A DNA stretch of 63,072 nt from an uncultured Collinsella sp. (GTDB lineage Bacteria > Actinomycetota > Coriobacteriia > Coriobacteriales > Coriobacteriaceae), in assembly GCA_900544065.1 (NCBI GenBank), contig UQTR01000004.1:1-63072 (forward strand), in the 5' to 3' direction. Numbering within the stretch: the first letter of the stretch is position 1; each line of letters starts with the position of its first letter. The notes below the pieces were generated by a model. It saw only the letters and a program-made list of their open reading frames with translations, did no database searches and was not told the DNA's origin. A program made the translations under genes and the position numbers. Positions 39,814-48,195 of the stretch are shown here, one piece after another.

Positions 39814-39875
39814 TTGACGATAGTCAAAACTCGGACTAATCTAGAGATACAAAATTGGTCAAAAATCGGACAATC
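39814..39875 (+). promoter_or_regulatory. promoter and candidate operator of the marR-ABC cluster
   Basis: TTGACG (39814-39819) and TAATCT (39837-39842) are 17 bases apart. TTGAC-GATA-GTCAA (39814-39827) is a perfect palindrome over the -35. GTCAAAACTCGGACTAATC (39823-39841) recurs as GTCAAAAATCGGACAATC (39858-39875). These are plausible MarR binding sites for autoregulation. Confidence 0.5.
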
Positions 39876-39889
39876 GAATGGTGGGATAG

Positions 39890-40388
39890 ATGAATAGTGC
39901 GGTTGCGCTGGTCGACTTCGACCGGTTGCTCAATGGACTCGACCATATCTATTCGGAGTTCTCGCGCCTGCGGTCTTTCGGACTGCGCTTACTGGATGCT
40001 CGTCGATACCAGCACGGCGGGCGGCAGTATTGCCGTAAGCCGTCTGACAAGCGAATGGTTCTACAGCAAGCAGACCATCAACTCGGCAATTAAAACCTTG
40101 ACGGCGCGGGGCTTCGCAACGTTGGAGTTTGCCGAAGGCAGTCGTAAGAACAAGGTTGTGAGCCTGACCGAAGAGGGCAGGCGATTTGCCGAGCGTTATG
40201 CGCCGCCGGCACTCAAGGCCGAGCAGCGAGCCTTTGGCGCGCTTGAGCCATGTGAGCAGCGCGAGATTATGCGCTTGATCGGCAAATTCTCTCAGGTGCT
40301 CGGCGATGAGTGCGATGCCTTTAAGCAGCATATCGCTGCCGAGAGCCAAGCCGAGAATCAAGGTGAGGGGGAGTCGTGCGACTGTTAA
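39890..40388 (+). pseudogene. MarR-family regulator, frameshifted
   Basis: Two overlapping frames together give one MarR-like protein of about 165 residues. The first frame, from ATG 39890, supplies a natural N-terminus (NSAVALVDFDRLLNGLDHIY). Near 39965-39972 the family-like sequence moves to the +1 frame (CGLSDCAYWMLV, then VSRLTSEWFYSKQTINSAIK, the winged HTH) and continues to TAA 40388. The N-terminal 24 residues of the second frame are Ser/Thr/Arg-rich, like out-of-frame GC-rich DNA. Either the gene carries a one-base insertion, the assembly has an error, or frameshifting is programmed. The HTH part overlaps the next gene by 13 bases. Confidence 0.7.
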
Positions 40389-42112
40389 TGAGGTTTCTAA
40401 AGCCATATCGAGGGCTTGTCGCAGTGACGCTGCTGGTGCTGCTGGTGGATAACGTTGGTACGCTGTTGGTTCCCACGATGTTGGCGAACATGGTCAACAC
40501 CGGTATTACCACGGGCGATGTCGACTACATTTTACGCAACGGCCTATACATGTTTATCGCGACCAGCATGGCTAGCGGCGGCACGGTGCTGGGCTGCTAT
40601 CTTTCGGCGCGCCTGGCCGCCAACGTGGCTTGCGATATCCGCAATGCCGTGTACGACAAATCGCTCGAGCTCGCGGCCAGCGATTTTGAGCGCTTTGGCA
40701 CCGGATCGATGATCACGCGCTCGCTCAACGACATCAACGTGATTCAGCAGGCGATTCTGCAGACGATTCAGCTGGTGCTGCCCGTGCCGTTTTTGGCTGT
40801 GGCGGGCATCATCTTCGCCTGGTTTATCGATCCCGCCATGGGCACGCTTCTGGGCGTAGTCGTTGCGATTGTGCTGGTGGCGGCGGTCTTTACGGTTGCC
40901 AACGCGGCGCCGATTTTTATGCGCCTACAGGGCTTTATCGACCGCATGAACGTGGTGCTGCGCGAGAATATTGTGGGCGTGCGCGTCATCCGTGCGTTTA
41001 ACAAGGAGCGCCACGAGGAACGGCGTCTGGACGAGGTGTTTAGCGAATACGCCGCCAACGCCATCAAAGTCAACCACCTGTTTGTGGGCCTCGACAGCTC
41101 AAGCTTCTTTTTGATGAACATCGCCGAGGTGGCGGTGCTGTGGGTGGGCGGCAACCGCGTAGGCGCCCACGCCATGCAGATTGCGAGTATCTCGGCGGTG
41201 CTGGAGTATGCAATTCTGATCCTGTTCTTTGTGATGATGGCGCAGATGGTGGTGCTGACGCTTCCGCGTGCCGCGGCATGCCTAAGCCGTGCACAGCAAG
41301 TGCTGGAGATTGAGCTGAGCATCGTCGATGGCCAGCGTACGCTTGATGCGGCCGCATCCGACTCAAAGGACGGGGCCGATGCGGTCGCCGTGTTCGATCA
41401 CATGTCGTTTCGCTTTGACGATGCCGACGAGGACACCCTGTGCGACCTGAGCTTTGCCTGTCGCCGCGGTCAGACGACTGCGATCGTCGGCTCGACCGGT
41501 TCGGGTAAGTCGACGGTGGCAAAGCTTCTGCTGCGCTTCCACGATGCCACCAAGGGCGCCATTCGCCTGGACGGCGTCAATCTGCGCGAGCTTTCGCAAG
41601 ATGAGATACGTGGGCACATCGCCTATGTGCCGCAGAAGGCGTGGCTGTTCTCGGGCACCGTGGCAAGTAATCTGCGCTTTGGCAACGAGGACGCGACCGA
41701 GACCGACATGCTTCATGCGCTCCAGGTTGCCCAGAGCACCTTTGTGCTCGATCAGCCGCAGGGGCTCGATACCCCGGTGGCGCAGGGCGGTACGAACTTT
41801 TCAGGCGGCCAGCGCCAGCGCCTGGCCATTGCTCGCGCGCTCATGAAGCATGCCGATCTGTACATCTTCGACGACAGTTTCTCGGCCCTGGACTTTAAGA
41901 CCGATGCCGCCCTGCGCCATGCGTTGCAAGACGAGACACGTGACGCTGCGGTGCTCATCATCGCGCAGCGCATCTCTACGATCTTGCACGCCGACCAGAT
42001 TGTCGTGCTCAAGGATGGCGAGGTCGTGGGCCTGGGCACGCATGACGAGCTTATGGAAACATGCGAGGTGTACCGCGCCATCGCGGAATCGCAGATGAAG
42101 GGAGGTGAGTAG
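40376..42112 (+). CDS. ABC exporter half-subunit 1 (type IV, multidrug/lipid type)
   Basis: A 578-residue transmembrane-ATPase fusion. Six membrane segments lie within about residues 1-310. The ATPase domain has Walker A GSTGSGKST, Q-loop VPQKAWLFSGTV, signature FSGGQRQR and a Walker B variant YIFDDSFSALD, in which the catalytic Glu is replaced by Asp or Ser. That is a typical degenerate site in heterodimeric exporters. GTG 40376 is preferred because GAGGGGG lies just upstream; it overlaps the marR frame. The partner follows after one base. Confidence 0.93.
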   Translation: MRLLMRFLKPYRGLVAVTLLVLLVDNVGTLLVPTMLANMVNTGITTGDVDYILRNGLYMFIATSMASGGTVLGCYLSARLAANVACDIRNAVYDKSLELAASDFERFGTGSMITRSLNDINVIQQAILQTIQLVLPVPFLAVAGIIFAWFIDPAMGTLLGVVVAIVLVAAVFTVANAAPIFMRLQGFIDRMNVVLRENIVGVRVIRAFNKERHEERRLDEVFSEYAANAIKVNHLFVGLDSSSFFLMNIAEVAVLWVGGNRVGAHAMQIASISAVLEYAILILFFVMMAQMVVLTLPRAAACLSRAQQVLEIELSIVDGQRTLDAAASDSKDGADAVAVFDHMSFRFDDADEDTLCDLSFACRRGQTTAIVGSTGSGKSTVAKLLLRFHDATKGAIRLDGVNLRELSQDEIRGHIAYVPQKAWLFSGTVASNLRFGNEDATETDMLHALQVAQSTFVLDQPQGLDTPVAQGGTNFSGGQRQRLAIARALMKHADLYIFDDSFSALDFKTDAALRHALQDETRDAAVLIIAQRISTILHADQIVVLKDGEVVGLGTHDELMETCEVYRAIAESQMKGGE

Positions 42113-42113
42113 C

Positions 42114-44120
42114 ATGACCGAGGAGCTCAGGAAGCAGGCCAGCGTTGATGACGCCGTTGCCGCGGGACTGGTTGAGGAAACGGCTGCCGTAGCACCCGAG
42201 CTGGACGAGGCCGCCAAGGCTGCAGCCGAGCGCGAGGCTCGCCGCCAAGCGCTCTACGAGGAAAACGAACGCGCCGAGGACGAGCGCGCCCGCGCCGAGG
42301 CAGAGCGCATGCGCGATATGGACGACGAGGACGAGGACGAGAAACCCCGCGACACCTGGGCGACGGTGCGCCGCCTGTGGAGCGAGGCTGCCGGCGACCA
42401 TTGGCGCTTCTATATCGTGTTCGCGAGCATTGTGTTCTACGCCATCTTTAACACCGCTGCGCCGGCATATAGCGCCCGCGTGATAGATGAGCTGTGGGGC
42501 CACATTCAGGTGGCGTTTGCCAACGGAACCACCTTCAACATCACTTGGGAGAACTGCGGCAAGACCATCTTCGTCTACTTTATGATCTGGACTGCCGCTG
42601 CCTCGTTCTACGCGCTCCAGAGCTTTTTGATGTCGAGCGTTGCCGAACGCCTCAACCTGCGCCTACGCAACCGTATCGCACAAAAGCTCAACCGTCTGCC
42701 GCTCGCCTACTTTGACGCGCATCGCCCCGGCGAGGTCGTTAGCCGCGCGACCAACGACCTGGACAAGATGTCCGAGAGCATGCAACGCGGATTGCTGCAG
42801 CTGCTGGTGTCGATTGGTACGGTAGTGGGCGCTGTGAGCGTGATGTTTGTGTTCAGTGTGCCACTCACGCTGGTCTTTTTGTTCTTTACGGCGTTGTCGC
42901 TGCTGGTGACCAAGGTGGTCTCGCGTCGCACGCATGACGTAACCGGCGAGCGTCAGGAGTGGGTGTCCAAGATTACGAGTGCGGTCGAGGAAGGCTACTC
43001 GGGCCGTCTGGTGATTCGCGCGTTTAACCGCGAGCGTCAGAGTTCTGCCGAGGTGCACCAGGCCTCGAGCGAGCTAGCGCGCGTGAGTGCCAAGGCCGAC
43101 TTTATGATTAACGCCGTCGGCCCCGCGGTGCGCTTTATCGGCCGCCTGGCACAGATCGTGATTGCGATTGTGGGCTGCAGCATGCTGGTTGCCGGCCACA
43201 TGACCGTCGGTGTGTTCCAGGCGTTCTTCCAGTTTATCTACGAGGCATCCGAGCCCATGACGCAGCTGTCGTTTACCTTCAACTCGCTGCAGAGCGCGCT
43301 GGCGAGCGCGGAGCGCGTGTTTGACCTGCTCGATGAACCCGAGATGGAGGCGGATCCGCAGCCGGGCGAGGCCGCCAAGCTGCCGGGTCGCGTTGAGGGC
43401 CGTGTCGCTTTTGAGCACGTGCGCTTTGGCTATACGCCCGACAAGCCGCTTATGCGCGACGTTTCGTTTACCGCTGAGCCGGGTCAGAAGATCGCCGTGG
43501 TGGGAACCACGGGCGCGGGCAAGACCACGCTCATCAACCTGCTCATGCGCTTCTACGAGATTGACGGTGGGCGCATTACGCTCGACGGCGTGGACACGAG
43601 CCGCATGGACCGCGGCGAGCTGCGCCAGCAGTTTGGCATGGTGCTGCAGGATGCGTGGCTGTTCGATGGCACCATTGCCGAGAACATCGCCTACGGCTGT
43701 CCCGAGGCGACGCGCGACGAGATTATGGCGGCCGCCCGTGCCGCGCAGGTCGACTTCTTTGTGCGCACCATGCCACAGGGCTACGACACACGTGTGGCTA
43801 ACGACGCCGAAAGCATCAGTCAGGGCCAGCGTCAGCTGCTGACCATCGCGCGCGTGCTGCTCAACAACCCGGCGATTCTCATCCTGGACGAGGCGACCTC
43901 AAGCGTGGACACGCGTACCGAGCTTGCCATCGGCCGCGCCATGGACGCGCTCATGCGCGGGCGTACGAGCTTTGTGATCGCGCATCGCCTGTCGACGATC
44001 GTGGACGCCGACCTGATCTTGGTCATGGACCACGGCAACATCATCGAGCAGGGTACGCATAAGGAACTGCTGGCTGCCGAGGGTGCCTACGCCGACCTCT
44101 ACTTGAGTCAGTTCGCATAA
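42114..44120 (+). CDS. ABC exporter half-subunit 2
   Basis: A 668-residue partner of the preceding gene. Residues 1-85 form a highly charged Glu/Arg/Ala-rich, probably coiled-coil, cytoplasmic extension not seen in most exporters. Six helices and a canonical ATPase follow: Walker A GTTGAGKTT, signature ISQGQRQLL (SQGQ instead of SGGQ) and Walker B ILILDEATSSVD with the catalytic Glu. Its intact Glu and the partner's missing Glu fit a heterodimer with one consensus site, as in BmrCD or TM287/288. GGAGG at 42101-42105 sets the ATG at 42114. Confidence 0.93.
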   Translation: MTEELRKQASVDDAVAAGLVEETAAVAPELDEAAKAAAEREARRQALYEENERAEDERARAEAERMRDMDDEDEDEKPRDTWATVRRLWSEAAGDHWRFYIVFASIVFYAIFNTAAPAYSARVIDELWGHIQVAFANGTTFNITWENCGKTIFVYFMIWTAAASFYALQSFLMSSVAERLNLRLRNRIAQKLNRLPLAYFDAHRPGEVVSRATNDLDKMSESMQRGLLQLLVSIGTVVGAVSVMFVFSVPLTLVFLFFTALSLLVTKVVSRRTHDVTGERQEWVSKITSAVEEGYSGRLVIRAFNRERQSSAEVHQASSELARVSAKADFMINAVGPAVRFIGRLAQIVIAIVGCSMLVAGHMTVGVFQAFFQFIYEASEPMTQLSFTFNSLQSALASAERVFDLLDEPEMEADPQPGEAAKLPGRVEGRVAFEHVRFGYTPDKPLMRDVSFTAEPGQKIAVVGTTGAGKTTLINLLMRFYEIDGGRITLDGVDTSRMDRGELRQQFGMVLQDAWLFDGTIAENIAYGCPEATRDEIMAAARAAQVDFFVRTMPQGYDTRVANDAESISQGQRQLLTIARVLLNNPAILILDEATSSVDTRTELAIGRAMDALMRGRTSFVIAHRLSTIVDADLILVMDHGNIIEQGTHKELLAAEGAYADLYLSQFA

Positions 44121-44149
44121 TGTGGCAAAGGGACGACCCCTTTGTCGCA
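44121..44149. repeat. GGGACAAAGGGG hairpin, copy 2
   Basis: This 29-base element begins at the base after the exporter stop codon. Its inverse complement matches the 25378-25406 element at 22-25 of 29 positions (TG.GACAAAGGGG..GTCCCTTTG..CA). Confidence 0.75.
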
Positions 44150-44157
44150 TCGGAAAC

Positions 44158-44196
44158 AAGGCGCGCCGGGGATGAATTCCCTGGCGCGCCTTTTGC
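44158..44196 (+). terminator. terminator of the ABC exporter operon
   Basis: AAGGCGCGCC (44158-44167) pairs with GGCGCGCCTT (44183-44192), followed by TTGC. Confidence 0.8.
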
Positions 44197-44231
44197 GTCG
44201 GTGCCGATGTCGTTTTGTGCCGCTTGCGTTC

Positions 44232-44936
44232 CTAGCGTTCGTCCACGAGCTTGGCGACGAGGGCTTTGAGCTCGGCCACCTCTCGCTCGAGTTCCTTGAC
44301 GCGGCGGGCGTTTTCGGTGATGCCCTGACGGTTGAGCGCGGACTGCTCGGCGGCGTCATCGGGCATATACTCGCGATGCTGCTTGGCATCGAAGCTCTCC
44401 TCGAACACGCGGCAGCCGTTGCGCTTGATGATGCGCCCGGGCACGCCCACGACGGTGCAGTTATCGGGTACGTCTTTGACGACGACCGAGTTGCCACCGA
44501 TCTTGACGTTGTTGCCGATGCGGATGTTGCCGAGCACCTTGGCGCCTGTGCCCACAGTGACGTTATTGCCCAGGGTGGGGTGGCGCTTGCCGGTCTCGTT
44601 GCCGGTGCCGCCGAGCGTGACGCCCTGGTAGAGCACGCAGTTGTCGCCCACGATGGTGGTTTCGCCGATGACGACGCCCATGGCGTGGTCGATAAAGAAA
44701 TGCTTGCCGATCTGTGCAGCGGGATGAATCTCGACGCCGGTGATGTGGCGGGTAATTTGCGAGAGCACACGGGCGAGCGAGCGATGACCGTGCTCCCAGA
44801 GCCAGTGCTCGGGTACGTGGTTCCACTTGGCGTGCAGGCCAGGATAGGAAAGAAAGATGACCAGACCGTTTTGCGCGGCGGGATCCTGCGCCTGGACGGT
44901 CTTGATGTCCTCGCGAATGGTATTGATAAAGCTCAT
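44232..44936 (-). CDS. cysE: serine O-acetyltransferase
   Basis: A 234-residue hexapeptide-repeat acetyltransferase that makes O-acetylserine for cysteine synthesis. The short N-terminal helical region (1-65) leads into the left-handed beta helix with IHPAAQIGKHFFIDHAMGVV, IGETTIVGDNCVLYQGVTLG and HPTLGNNVTVGTGAKVLG, where the His/Asp catalytic residues lie. It is followed by an unusual 60-residue tail that ends in a coiled-coil (NARRVKELEREVAELKALVA), perhaps for oligomerisation. GGGAGGG precedes the ATG at 44936. No cysK is adjacent. Confidence 0.95.
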   Translation of the reverse strand: MSFINTIREDIKTVQAQDPAAQNGLVIFLSYPGLHAKWNHVPEHWLWEHGHRSLARVLSQITRHITGVEIHPAAQIGKHFFIDHAMGVVIGETTIVGDNCVLYQGVTLGGTGNETGKRHPTLGNNVTVGTGAKVLGNIRIGNNVKIGGNSVVVKDVPDNCTVVGVPGRIIKRNGCRVFEESFDAKQHREYMPDDAAEQSALNRQGITENARRVKELEREVAELKALVAKLVDER

Positions 44937-45159
44937 CGGCCGCCCTCCCTTAGCGCCATGGCAATGCGATTCAATAAAGTATAGCGATTCGCTAGGGATT
45001 AGGAAGAACAATCTTGGCGGCTTTGCACGACAGGTGTCAGTTATGCAAACTTGCTGGTAATGAAGTCGCACTTTTGTGCGGTCGTGTGCATGGCCGCGTC
45101 GCAACCGTATACTGGTCAACTTGGACGTATCCGCGCCCACAACTGAGAGGTTTTACTTC

Positions 45160-45807
45160 ATGGGTTTCATCAATTTTATCGCCGAGCTGCTTAAGGATCC
45201 GCGCACCGCGATCGCCAGCTGGATCGCCGCCGGCCCGCTTATGGCCTACGGCTGCGTGTTCCTGATCATCTTTATCGAGACGGGCGTGGTGTTCTTCCCA
45301 TTCCTTCCCGGCGATTCGTTGCTGTTTGCTTCGGGCTTCTTTGCCCACAACGGCGGCTTTAACATCGTGGCCCTGCTGGCCGTCGCATGGGCTGCTGCCA
45401 TCCTGGGCGACCAGTGCAACTTTATGATCGGTCACTTCTTTGGCAAAAAGATTATTGCTTCGGGCAAGGTCAAGGCCATGACGCCCGAGCGCATTAAAAA
45501 GTCCGAGGACTTCTTGGACAAGTGGGGCCACCTGGCCATCTTCCTGGGCCGCTTCTTCCCGTTTATTCGCACCTTTGTGCCCTTTATCGCCGGCATGGGC
45601 GGCATGCACTGGCGTAACTTCGTTATCTTTAACGTGCTGGGTGGCATTACCTGGTCAACGCTCTTTACACTGCTGGGCTACTTCTTTGGTGGCATCCCCT
45701 TTGTGCAGGAGCACTTTGAGCTGCTGATCGTCGGCATTGTCGCCGTGTCGATCATCCCGACCGTGGTCGGTCTGGTTAAGGCTAAGCTGGGCAAAAAGAA
45801 CGCGTAG
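45160..45807 (+). CDS. DedA-family membrane protein
   Basis: A 215-residue member of the DedA/SNARE-associated family, some of which flip polyprenyl phosphate or phosphatidylethanolamine. It has FFPFLPGDSLLFASG, the conserved GRFFPFIRTFVPFIAGM loop with the essential Arg residues, and about five membrane segments. GAGAGG is upstream of the ATG at 45160. It is divergent from cysE, 223 bases apart. Possible role in envelope homeostasis; the substrate is not proven. Confidence 0.92.
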   Translation: MGFINFIAELLKDPRTAIASWIAAGPLMAYGCVFLIIFIETGVVFFPFLPGDSLLFASGFFAHNGGFNIVALLAVAWAAAILGDQCNFMIGHFFGKKIIASGKVKAMTPERIKKSEDFLDKWGHLAIFLGRFFPFIRTFVPFIAGMGGMHWRNFVIFNVLGGITWSTLFTLLGYFFGGIPFVQEHFELLIVGIVAVSIIPTVVGLVKAKLGKKNA

Positions 45808-45838
45808 CTCGAGCCGGCGCGCAAACCGTGCAGTTGGG

Positions 45839-45870
45839 GCCCGTCACCGCTTACGGTGGCGGGCCTTTTT
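45839..45870 (+). terminator. terminator after dedA
   Basis: GCCCGTCACCG (45839-45849) pairs with CGGTGGCGGGC (45854-45864) with one G-U pair and is followed by CTTTTT. Confidence 0.88.
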
Positions 45871-46096
45871 AGTTTCGGTCAAATGAAAATACTTTACTTA
45901 GTTAAAGAAAAGCGTTTTATCAGACGCGTACGGGGAGTACAATCTCGTGCATGCGAATCGACGTGCCATTGGCTTTGATGCTGTTCGCGTGTCCCGTTCG
46001 GCTCTACGCTCCGGACGTGCGACGTTGCGACGCGGCCGGCCTCGGTCCTTGCGTGCGGGTTCGCGAGTTTGCAACTGTGTATGTAAGGAGCGACAT

Positions 46097-47149
46097 ATGA
46101 CTGTCGAGAAGAAGGATATCGATTGGGGTAGCCTCGGCTTTGGCTACATGAAGACCGATTACAGCTACGAGGCTCATTGGAAGGATGGCGAGTGGGACGA
46201 GGGCGGCCTGACTACCGACCACACCCTGCATGTCTCCGAGTGCGGTGGCATCTTCCATTACTGCCAGGAGGTCTTTGAGGGCCTGAAGGCCTACACCGCC
46301 GAGGACGGCAGCATCGTCTGCTTCCGTCCCGACATGAACGCCGAGCGTATGTACAACTCTGCCCAGCGCCTCGAGATGCCCCCGTTCCCCAAGGACAAGT
46401 TCGTTGAGGCCGTCAAGCAGGTCGTTTCTGCCAACGCCGCCTGGGTTCCGCCTTTCGGCTCCGGCGCGACCCTGTATGTGCGTCCGTTTATGATCGGCTC
46501 CGGTGACGTGATCGGCGTGGCTCCCGCTCCTGAGTACACGTTCCGTATTCTCGTGACCCCGGTCGGTCCGTACTTTAAGGGTGGTCTTAAGCCCGTCAAG
46601 CTGCGCGTTTCCGAGTACGACCGCGCCGCACCGCACGGCACCGGCAACATCAAGGCCGGCCTCAACTACGCCATGTCCCTCAAGCCCACGATGGAGGCCC
46701 ATCGCGAGGGCTATGCCGAGAACCTGTATCTCGACTCCGAGTCCCGCACCTATGTCGAGGAGACCGGTGGCGCCAACGTCCTGTTCGTGAAGGAGGACGG
46801 CACGCTCGTCGTTCCGCAGTCGCACACCGACTCCATCCTGCCCTCCATCACTCGCCGTTCGCTCGTTCAGGTTGCTCAGGACCTGGGCATGACCGTTGAC
46901 CAGCGTCCCGTCGAGTGGGCTGAGGTCAAGGCCGGTACCTTTGTCGAGTGCGGCCTGTGCGGCACCGCTGCCGTCATCTCCCCGGTTGGCGAGATCGACA
47001 ACAAGGTCTATGGTGCCGATGAGACCGTGACCTTCCCGGCTGGCTACACCGAGATCGGCCCTGTGATGAAGAAGCTCCGCGAGACCCTGACTGGTATCCA
47101 GTCTGGTGCTGTCGAGGACAAGCACAACTGGGTTTGCACCGTCGCGTAA
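46097..47149 (+). CDS. ilvE: branched-chain amino acid aminotransferase
   Basis: A 350-residue fold-type IV PLP enzyme interconverting Leu/Ile/Val and their keto acids. Features are HYCQEVFEGLKAY, VPPFGSGATLYVRPF, the PLP lysine in GNIKAGLNYA, ETGGANVLFV and VECGLCGTAAVISPVG. AAGGAGCG lies ahead of the ATG at 46097. TACAAT at 45938-45943 could be the -10, placing an ATG at 45951 almost at the transcript start. That ATG opens a 49-codon frame whose TGA overlaps the ilvE start. I see no T-box. Confidence 0.95.
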   Translation: MTVEKKDIDWGSLGFGYMKTDYSYEAHWKDGEWDEGGLTTDHTLHVSECGGIFHYCQEVFEGLKAYTAEDGSIVCFRPDMNAERMYNSAQRLEMPPFPKDKFVEAVKQVVSANAAWVPPFGSGATLYVRPFMIGSGDVIGVAPAPEYTFRILVTPVGPYFKGGLKPVKLRVSEYDRAAPHGTGNIKAGLNYAMSLKPTMEAHREGYAENLYLDSESRTYVEETGGANVLFVKEDGTLVVPQSHTDSILPSITRRSLVQVAQDLGMTVDQRPVEWAEVKAGTFVECGLCGTAAVISPVGEIDNKVYGADETVTFPAGYTEIGPVMKKLRETLTGIQSGAVEDKHNWVCTVA

Positions 47150-47166
47150 GCTGCTTTTACCTGTCC

Positions 47167-47291
47167 GGGCGGAGAGCAAGTTCCCTCCCGGCGCGTCCTC
47201 GGACATGCAAGAAGCCCTCGCTGCGCACTTCGTGCGGCGAGGGCTTCTTGCGTCCTGCGGAGTGCGCCGGGAGGGAACTTGCTCTCCGCCC
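47167..47291. repeat. nested palindrome with 28-bp perfect arms
   Basis: The outer arms 47167-47194 and 47264-47291 (GGCGGAGAGCAAGTTCCCTC and its complement) match exactly. The inner arms GCAAGAAGCCCTCGC (47207-47221) and 47237-47251 also match exactly, around a GTGCGC/TTCG-like tip. The whole 125 bases can fold into one long hairpin. It follows ilvE and may end its transcript, but it has the look of a MITE-like element. Confidence 0.9.
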
Positions 47292-47374
47292 TACGGGTTC
47301 GGTCTTGATGCGACAAGCAATATTAATCTGAATTAAAGGTGGTGCGCGGCCTTTTGGCCGCACGTTTTGTAAAG

Positions 47375-47404
47375 AAAGGGTCCAGGGCGATTGCCCTGGA
47401 CCCT
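47375..47404 (-). terminator. terminator of lemA
   Basis: AAGGGTCCAGGGC (47375-47387) pairs exactly with GCCCTGGACCCTT (47392-47404). On the minus strand it is followed by TCTTT. A second small hairpin (GTGCGGCC against GGCCGCGC, 47341-47362) lies beyond it. Confidence 0.85.
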
Positions 47405-47444
47405 TAAAGGATTGATGTGCTGGTGGGAGCTTGGCTGTGGCTGT

Positions 47445-47996
47445 TTAGAACTTGACGGTCGGGGCCTGGCGGGCGGCTTCGGCGGCCTCGAAGCCCTGGC
47501 GCTCCTTAAACTGGAAGATGCCGGCAAAGATGACAGCCGGGAACGTCTGAATGGCGTTGTTGTAGCTGAGCACGCAATCGTTGTAGCTCTGGCGTGCATA
47601 GCTAATCTTGTTCTCGGTATCCTCGAGCGATGCCTGCAGCTGCGTAAAGTTGGTGTTTGCCTTAAGATCGGGGTAGGCCTCGGCCACGGCAAAGAGCTGG
47701 CGCAGCGCACCGGTCAGCACGTTGTCGGCTTCCATCTTGGCCTCGGGCGTGGTGGCCTTGACGGCGGTGTTACGCGCACTGATCACGGCGGAGAGCGTCT
47801 CTTGCTCGTGCTTGGCGTAGCCCTTGACGGTCTCGACCAGGTTGGGGATCAGGTCGTTGCGGCGCTGCAGCTGCGTATCGATGTTCTGCCAGGCGTTATC
47901 GATGCGGTTACGCTTGGTGACCATGTTGTTGTAGATGCCGGCGATGGCGCAGACAATCACAATGACAACAACGATGCCGATGATGACGGTAATCAT
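47445..47996 (-). CDS. LemA-family protein
   Basis: A 183-residue LemA protein: one N-terminal membrane helix (about residues 3-20), then a four-helix bundle with the family motif YNNMVTKRNRIDNAWQNID followed by QRRNDLIPNLVETVKGYA. Function is not established; family members are often linked to envelope proteins. GGAGAC precedes the ATG. Its start lies 199 bases from the divergent tetR gene. Confidence 0.93.
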   Translation of the reverse strand: MITVIIGIVVVIVIVCAIAGIYNNMVTKRNRIDNAWQNIDTQLQRRNDLIPNLVETVKGYAKHEQETLSAVISARNTAVKATTPEAKMEADNVLTGALRQLFAVAEAYPDLKANTNFTQLQASLEDTENKISYARQSYNDCVLSYNNAIQTFPAVIFAGIFQFKERQGFEAAEAARQAPTVKF

Positions 47997-48195
47997 GATG
48001 TCTCCGTTTCGAATGGCCGCGGCGGCATGCGCCAGCTGCCGTTGGTATAACGCTACTAGTATACCCGCAACGTTTTGCCGTGCCGAACTTTCCGGTAAGC
48101 GTTATGTTTTCGGTGGGGTTGGCACTGGGGCAAAGCGCGCGAGGTACAGGTGTAAGATATGCGACAGATTGACGAGTGTTGTCTTTGCCCTGAGG

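Noticed and set aside
45871..46096. T-box riboswitch before ilvE
   Set aside because: No T-box sequence and no terminator/antiterminator pair in the leader.
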